Origin: Trichoplusia ni
Taxonomy: Eukaryota > Arthropoda > Insecta > Lepidoptera > Noctuidae
Reading direction: 5' to 3'
Assembly: GCF_003590095.1 (NCBI RefSeq)
Contig: NC_039480.1
Span: 10,703,328 to 10,767,327, forward strand
DNA length: 64,000 nucleotides
Position 1 is the first letter of the stretch. Every line of letters starts with the position of its first letter. A model generated the notes under the pieces. It was given only the letters and a program-made list of their open reading frames with translations, was not told the origin of the DNA and searched no databases. Shown one piece after another: positions 57,250-64,000 of this stretch. Made by a program: the position numbers and the translations under genes.

Positions 57250-60143
57250 TCAGAAGCCGGCGTCGGGCGGCGGGTCCGGCGGCAGGTAGTGCAGCTCGTC
57301 CACGGGCGCGCTGAACACGTTGTACAGCACCGCGAACAGCGTGCAGGCCGCGTACGCGCCCAGCGCCGCCCACCACAGCAGCCGCTCCCACAGCCGCTGC
57401 TGCGCGTGCTTCAGCACCAGCAGCCCGATGGTCAGCCCCGCCAGCGCGCCCGCCACGTGCGCCGCGTACGACACCGGCGGCGCCTCCTGCACCAACATCA
57501 TACACTTCATTATTTGTCGGTTTGGATTGGCCTATGCGGCTGAATTTAAGTAAAACGGATTGACTTAAAAGAAAAAACAGACAAAATATAATCACCTTAG
57601 TGTATCGAGCATGCACGGCAAAGCCGACGTCACATGAAGCGACTGCGAGCGCGGCGACGAGCCTGACGGCGCCGTAGCGCATGGTGTGGAAGTTGAGCAG
57701 AGCGTTGGCGAGGTGCGCGGCCAGCAGCGCGTACACACCGCCCGACGCGCCCGCCAGGCACACGTCCGGGTCCAGCACGGACGCGGCCAGCGACCCGCCC
57801 AGCACACCTGCCAGGTACACCGCCGCGCAACGGACCGCGCCGTGCACCATCTCCAGCGGGAGACCCACCTGCATACAAACACACACGTTAATACATTAGG
57901 ATCAATGAATCAGGTAACTATTCTAGTCTGAGAATAGCTCACGGACTCAATAGTTGGTATACAATATTATAGGTACTGACCGCAAGTTGGACTAGCAGGT
58001 TGAAGGCGAGGTGCAGCCAGCCGGCGTGCACGACGCTGTAGGTGAGGAAGCGCCACAGCTCGCGGCGGCGGTCGGAGCGGTACACGAGCGGCGAGTCCAC
58101 CGGCACGGGCCCCGCGGCCGCCGCCATGCCGCCCGCGCCCCACGCGTACCACGCGAACACGCCCAGCTGCGGACACAAACATTGTTATTTCTTTTTCTTA
58201 GCGTTTCGGCTTTTTCAGATCTTCTGGTGTGATATTTTCGGCGGGCTAGCGAGTGGTCAATTGTTTAGCAATGATTGCAAATATACTTGTTCGTGTTTCC
58301 TAAGTCAAGGAACATGCAAACGTAGAATTCCTGCTGCTATAAAATGGAATTATCGATAATTATTTAGCTATGTGTTTTGATGTGGTTTATTTTGTTATTA
58401 TCTACAATACCATTATCCAGTCAATTAGCGGAGGAGGAGGATTAAATTAAGCTATTTATACCCAACAAAAACCATTTTGTCTTATTGCAGGTGCCAGAAA
58501 TTTCTGATGAAATAAATTCAGCTTGCTTTTCCTTTACAGATGAACGTTTTGTTTTACAGTAATTATAGTAATTAATTGGCATATAACGTATTTATCGGCA
58601 AACCGAAATGAGGATAAATTAATTTATTGGGTTTAAATAAAAAGTAATTAGCTCTATTTAGTGACGTGTGTAGCGTTATTCATAGAGGGGAAAACCGTTA
58701 GCAAGAAAACAGCGTGCGCTATAGCGGAGCTCGGGCACTTGAAGCGTGCGCGGCGAGCGCGTGCGGGCCGCGGTGAATCAACGTGTGACGGCGGCGCGGC
58801 CGCCGGGCGCACCGCTGCAGCGGTGCCGACTGATTGTTATGATTCACGTAAATCGCTTGTTTGCACGGATGTGAAATCCGCTATTATAATTTTTAATTAA
58901 CCGAAGTAACTAGAGCGGGGATTGAAGCGGCACTCGGTACGTAGAAAGTGATGACTTCGTGTGCCTCTGTTATATGAAAGATTTATATCCAATAGCAATT
59001 GCATCGAGCAAATTTTTCACTATCATAGATAATATCCGTTACGCGATAAAATTATTTTTACTTTCTGTATAATATTTGGTGAGCTACCTCTAATAGCGTG
59101 ACGCAGATGATGAAGAAGGGCGGCGGGCAGCAAGTATACCTCTCCTGGTAGTACTTGCGGTCCCGCTCTTCTGGGAGCATTTCCATCGCTACTAAGTGCA
59201 CCATCCTGGAAAAGAGTTAAACAATACTTTAAAGAGAAATCGTTTATGTTCCTGCACATTTACTTCTAGTCTCTACATTTATTTTGGCTCTGATTGGCAG
59301 TTTGGCGTAGGACGTTATTGACACACCTAAGTACAAGGTATCATTAAACAGACTGTTATTTTTGCGTTCTCATAAAGCTAGAATAAATAAAACAGTAACT
59401 GAGAATGTAAATGTATTCCTAGACCTAGCCGGTAGAGCCATATTGTATGATAGTAAGCGATTTACCTGTATTTCAATGATGAAATAAATTTTACATTCCT
59501 ATTTCAAAACGGTATTGGAAGCAATCAATCAATTCGCTTTCACTGTATTCTCGATCTATATAAAAGCAATTTATTAACGGTTTTATTGTATGAACGCACA
59601 CCACATGTCAACGTGACACGACAAGTGAACATAAAAATATTTTTAGCTACGGCAATCGATACACGGACTATTATTACAATGGAATAAAGAAAAATATTAC
59701 ACTACATAATTTAGTTTTACTGAAATTTTGATTTGTCTAACATAAGTTACATTTTACTGGTAATTTACAAGTTGAACATCGATAAAGGATTTATGTTTTC
59801 TAGAAGATGACAGACGAGTCACGGCATACTCGATTTATTTGAAAATTGTTTTGAAATAGTTACACGAGGCAATCGGTTAATAGAGGGTAGTAAATATGTC
59901 AGTACGCTTTATGTAATGAATGGTGCTAGGTGTATTTGTTTTAAAATGTTACTTTGGATTTGCTTTCCTGTTCCTATCATCGTTTGTATGTTTTACATAA
60001 ATAATGGTTGTTATATTGGTGTATGTTTACCTGGCAAATAACGTGGGATCCTCTAGCAGAAGATGGAAGTCGTTTTCTGAGCTGACTTCTCGATCGCGGT
60101 GGTGTACCGCGCAGTTATAGCTGCGAGTGCGTTTGCCGCTCAT
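57250..60143 (-). CDS. Rhomboid-family intramembrane serine protease
   Basis: Five coding exons on the minus strand: 60031-60143, 59088-59205, 57981-58166, 57596-57868, 57250-57486, giving 308 aa. Cytosolic N-terminus, then the CCPPPFFIICVTLLE block that opens the first membrane helix in the RHBDL/rho group. The L1-loop ELWRF is followed by H129-x3-N133 (GWLHLAFNLL), the catalytic Ser181 in GASG and the catalytic His240 (AAHVAGALAG). So the Ser-His dyad is intact, and about seven membrane segments are expected. The family cleaves membrane-anchored growth factors such as EGF ligands in the secretory pathway. It could be the rho, stet or another RHBDL-type member; I cannot decide. The start ATG is the very first codon after a CAG acceptor, so upstream exons exist and could be coding. 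The three transmembrane exons are very GC-rich. Confidence 0.92.
58670..58830. other. CpG-rich patch in a rhomboid intron
   Basis: The intron between exons 57981-58166 and 59088-59205 contains about 100-150 bases rich in CG and GC (GGCGGCGCGGCCGCCGGGCG) within otherwise AT-rich sequence. A plus-strand frame of 79 codons crosses it but looks composition-driven. It could be an enhancer, an internal promoter or a lost exon. Confidence 0.45.
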
Positions 60144-63100
60144 CTGAAACAAACAGATATACATAAATTTTAATTATTCAATAGTAATAAATATTGGGTA
60201 ATAATAGATACCGCTGGAATGATGAACAAAAAAGCTATGATATCGAAAATTATATAGAAAACGTTGAAAACACGATTCAAATTGCTAGAAAGCGTTCATG
60301 AATAAGTTAGATTTGATTTCATGCTACTGGTGTTGATTCCTTTTTAGCTGTCTGAAAGAATCTTCAACAGCTATTGTGACCTACATAGTCTAAGTAAGTC
60401 GCATGAAAAACAAAATATTAAAGCAATTTCGTGAAAACTCCCTAAATAGATATATCAATAAAGTGAGTTTGTTTAAATTAACCCCTATTTAAAATTTAAT
60501 CCGTTCCCAGAAAGTCAATAAAATATAACGCGTGTTTCCTTTGCACAGTCACAGTTAATTCCCTAACGTGGTCATTTTGTTAAGGCCAAGATCACTGCCT
60601 TACACTAATAAACAGGGTGAAAAAAGTCTAGAATTTAAAGCGGTAAAGACTTGCAGACCTGATTTCTATTGATCTAAGCAAAAATCGATATGGTGTGATG
60701 TTTAAAGATTTTACTTAAATGAAAACAATAATCTCGCTAACAATTTAATGTGCCTATGTTATGGCCTCTCTTAAGAAATGTGATGAATATTTATTTAATC
60801 ATGTAAAGTAAACAAATTTTTCATAACAACAATGTGATCCAAAGACGCTTGTTCAAAAGGGCTGTTAATTTGTAACAGAAATTTGCGAATTGAAGTATCC
60901 AAAAAGATAAGAATAAAAGAAATTGGATTATCTTAACTGAAGATTAACATCAAAAAATTATAAAAACAAGTTTCCAGGCTGTTTTCAATTTTCTATAATG
61001 AGTTATGCGTTGCGTATGCGATGTGTATTAAAGACTGAAGCTTAGTTAGAAAGACGCATAGTTTGTCATTTAGTATAATTTACGGTGAGAACTTCCACTT
61101 TAGAGTGGCGAGGGTGTATTTATGTGTCGCGGCACTGGCGGCTGGCTCGCGGCCAGCGCTTATCGACCCCGCGAACCCCCGCTACCCAGCACCCGCCCTT
61201 GAGACGACACGTGCTTTTACATTCAAATGCACTAACTTAGCTGGAGAAATGCTCTGAATGTGAACAAAAATGAATCCTAATTAGGGACAACTAGCGTGCC
61301 AGTTGAACCTGCTTAGCTTAATCTGGGTCAAATAAAAATAAGATACTTTAATTATGTTGTTTGTTCCTCTTGAATCATTTAGCTATTTAAATAGACAATA
61401 TAAGGTAAATTAAAAATAGAATCTACAAAGCTAATATACTGGGTGGTTAACTAAACTTTATGAAATCCTCCAAATACGGATAACTTTCAATCAAATAACA
61501 CAATTTCAATGCCTGTATTTATTTATCTTTTCCATATTTATAAGTAGGAATTTGAATTCTATTGAAACTTGCAATCTAGTCAAAACTGTAGAAAACAGTA
61601 AGCAAGGTAAGTAGATACTTTCATTGACATTTTATATTCCCACGTTGGCTTTCTTGCTTGGTTGGAATATTAAAGCTATGAGAATAAATCAAGTATGGTG
61701 TTTTAATAGAAGATGGCTGAAGATGTTATGCGAGACGTGAGGTGCAGCAGCGGGCGCCCGATGCTCGCCGCTGCCGCACGGGTGGGCGGTGGTCCGGTGA
61801 ACGACTGGTCGCGATACCAGACAGCCGCATTGTCTCCGCAGTCGTTCAACTCAGTTTCCCACGAGACTGCGAAATATCCAATGCCAAAATCCAAATACAA
61901 ATAGCCTAGACGCGTCGCAGACACAACTAAATCCGTCTCGGCAACAGCGTCCGCATTCGTTTAGAAGACAGTGCGTATAAGATTGTCCGCAGTCATTTTC
62001 ATGATGGCGCTATTGGTTGTAAACTCGTCAAGCTGATTTAATGCTAACCATAAAACGTCTTACTTTGAAGAAATCAACGTAAAACAGTTGAACACACCGT
62101 TAAACTATCTAGATAATTAAATACGCTTAGTAAATTTTATCACCTACATCATAGATGTTATTATTACGTAGTAGTTTTAAACACTCACGTTCATTCAAAA
62201 CAGGCGTCCACGAAAAGGTTCCAGTTGAAAAATATCGAATAGAATTAGTATAGTGTGCGTAAAACATTTTGATCCTTGATTTTAGCCTGCATTAATTATT
62301 CGTCATGACTGTCGTTTAGTTCACATGATTCGGTAGAAAAAAATCTGTATATAATAGTTTTCGCTTTGCAACTTGGGCGCCAGTGGGCGCAGTGGCAGAG
62401 CGGCGTGGGCGCCGCGTGACTCACGCCGACATCCGACACGTCCGATCCGTATCCGGAACCACTAACTAGGCACCTATTGCCGTTGCCAGTCAAACGAGCG
62501 CACGAGCCTACGCGACACAACAGTCATTTCAATAACCCACATTATCATACATACGACTAATAATTATATTATAATACTCATGACAAAGGATACAAACATT
62601 TCATTTACTTATTTGAACAGAAACTCAGATTAGGTGACGTCTATATTTTCATGATCTAAGAATTTAACCTGCACGCTTAATTATCTGGTAAGGCTGCTCA
62701 TATTATCTTAAGCGTAACTTGCCAACACAAACATAACTGCAAATTTATTAGACGGTGACTTATGGACACCTACGCTGCATAGAATTATTACAGCTTTATG
62801 AATGGAAGTATAATTGATTTTCTTGTGTAGTTCATTCACTTGTATAATTCATATACGCTTTATAAATATTTATAATTTGTGCTGTAATAATAAATTAATG
62901 GCTAAGTGGTTTCCTTAAATATTTGGTGGTAATGTGAACATTTTTGAGATAAATTGGTCGCGGTAGCTTTTCTTACTATGTTTCTAGCAATAAAAAACAT
63001 ATAAAAATATTGTATAGTGTAATTATCAGCTTAAGTTATTTATTGCCTGAAATATTTCAACTTACTGCGATGTATCTATTCTGCACTTTATTTATGATAC

Positions 63101-64000
63101 AAAATCCTCGAGATGATAAAATAATAGCGTATCGAGGGTTCAAATTGTGCTTTCTGTGCAAATAATTGTTCTGTAAAGAATCTGGGCTATCAAAAGTTGG
63201 CTTTTTATCTAAATCTAGCATATTAATGTAAGATTTGGTATGGTAGAGCGATGTGCCGGGCACGTGAACTCTGGGAGCGTTCCCACGCACCCACCTCCGC
63301 ACCATTATGTTCTAATCTCTTGTAGTCTCTTTCCATTATTACGAAGCCGTGAAAGTACGCTATTCGTTTTGCAAGTGGGAAGGGTAATAAATACACATTG
63401 CGGAATTCACCTTCATATAGACATTTATATGGTTAAAAATATCCACACATGTTAGGCGAAATCTCGACCAATTTTAAAGGCAATATTCTGATCTGTTCTA
63501 CTTGTACTAAATGTTATTGGTATGCAGTATATGAGTTAAAGTATATCGGTTCTAGCGGTGACTGGCACCATGCCCGCCCGGTGCGTACCCGCGATTTCCT
63601 GTCGGAACTTCCGGTGGTCTCTACCGCTGTGCTTAGCACTTTTTGGTATGATTTTACGGGATCACTCGATTTAACAACACCATAGATAAAAATATAATCA
63701 TATGTATATTGGCATATAACCGAAATATTTCAGTACAAAACCATTGAGAGCTGTATTTATGTGGTTTGCGCCCTTGAACACGGTGCGACGCTCTCACTTA
63801 TCCTGGTCGTAACATGTTCATACACGTCACTGCTGACATACTCTTGGGTATTTACTATTATTAAATTAAATGTTACAATACGAGGTTGATCGAACTTTAA
63901 TAATTGTCATTACTGTTTCAGTTTAGCCTTATTTTAAAGATGCATGTTCTATGGTGGAGGTGAGTTTGTACAGCACACATGACAATTAGTTACGTAATCA
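60144..64000. other. Upstream region of the rhomboid gene
   Basis: No coding exon could be proven. The first 5' exon(s) of rhomboid must lie here or beyond the window. GC-richer patches occur at 61125-61205, 61735-61830, 62370-62510 and 63560-63625; each yields short frames on both strands without domains. At 63277-63284 the minus strand reads CGTGGGAA, the Su(H) consensus, and CACGTG lies at about 63259. These are candidate regulatory sites only. Confidence 0.4.

Noticed and set aside
57188..57886. 232-codon minus frame joining rhomboid exons through the intron
   Set aside because: It reads through the intron at 57487-57595 and shifts frame in the last exon. The spliced model restores the catalytic His region and a normal C-terminus.
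61703..61924. 73-codon minus frame that might be a rhomboid 5' coding exon
   Set aside because: Ends in a stop without a donor in suitable phase for the exon at 60143, and does not resemble rhomboid N-termini I know.
62370..62520. GC-rich tRNA-like text and a 74-codon minus frame
   Set aside because: No B-box and no clover-leaf pairing; the frame has no domain. Treated as upstream flank of rhomboid.
1..64000. CRISPR array, prophage or bacterial operon
   Set aside because: Intron-containing animal genes throughout; no regularly spaced direct repeats except the coding minisatellite in the CCCH gene.

Overview
The window is nuclear DNA of a moth or butterfly (Lepidoptera). The background is AT-rich, genes are split by short introns with GT-AG sites, and dispersed repeats of lepidopteran type are common (tRNA-derived SINEs, palindromic MITEs, degenerate LINE tails). 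It also carries an ommochrome-binding protein gene, a family known to me from moths. A noctuid-like source is a guess from the SINE type. All exon models come from reading splice sites and phase by eye; no transcript or database was consulted.

Layout. 1-14.5 kb is a cluster of three ZAD + C2H2 zinc-finger genes: two tandem paralogues on the minus strand (1265-4554 and 5850-9325) and a third, divergent, on the plus strand (10138-14446). All three share the two 130-nt ZAD exons and their phases. The cluster holds all four SINE copies I found and both copies of a ~0.4-kb MITE. 16.1-17.4 kb is a secreted ommochrome-binding protein. 18.2-19.9 kb is a single-exon ZC3H10-like CCCH zinc-finger protein with a long Ala/Gln/Ser/His repeat. 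It shares a short bidirectional promoter region with a 288-aa two-pass membrane protein (20.7-22.5 kb). 25.5-38.1 kb is a small (183 aa) two-pass membrane protein on the minus strand, with a 10-kb first intron and a final exon that is easy to miss.

40.5-49.2 kb is the HECT E3 ubiquitin ligase Smurf (C2, three WW, HECT; 12 exons, 813 aa). Divergent from it is an isoaspartyl peptidase/L-asparaginase (50.6-52.7 kb), followed in the same direction by mitochondrial phosphatidylglycerophosphate synthase PGS1 (53.2-55.3 kb), the committed step to cardiolipin. Facing it, 57.2-60.1 kb is a rhomboid-family intramembrane serine protease with intact catalytic Ser and His. The last 3.9 kb is probably its 5' flank or a 5' intron.

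The genes do not form a single pathway. Smurf (BMP/TGF-beta damping) and rhomboid (EGF-ligand release) are both developmental signalling genes, but nothing here shows they are co-regulated. The observations I would pursue first are the stop codon that truncates the first ZAD gene exactly at an ancestral splice junction, the hidden last exon of the 183-aa gene, the abrupt GC-rich exons of Smurf and rhomboid, and a decayed reading frame of unknown origin inside a Smurf intron. I did not see a clearly new biological system.
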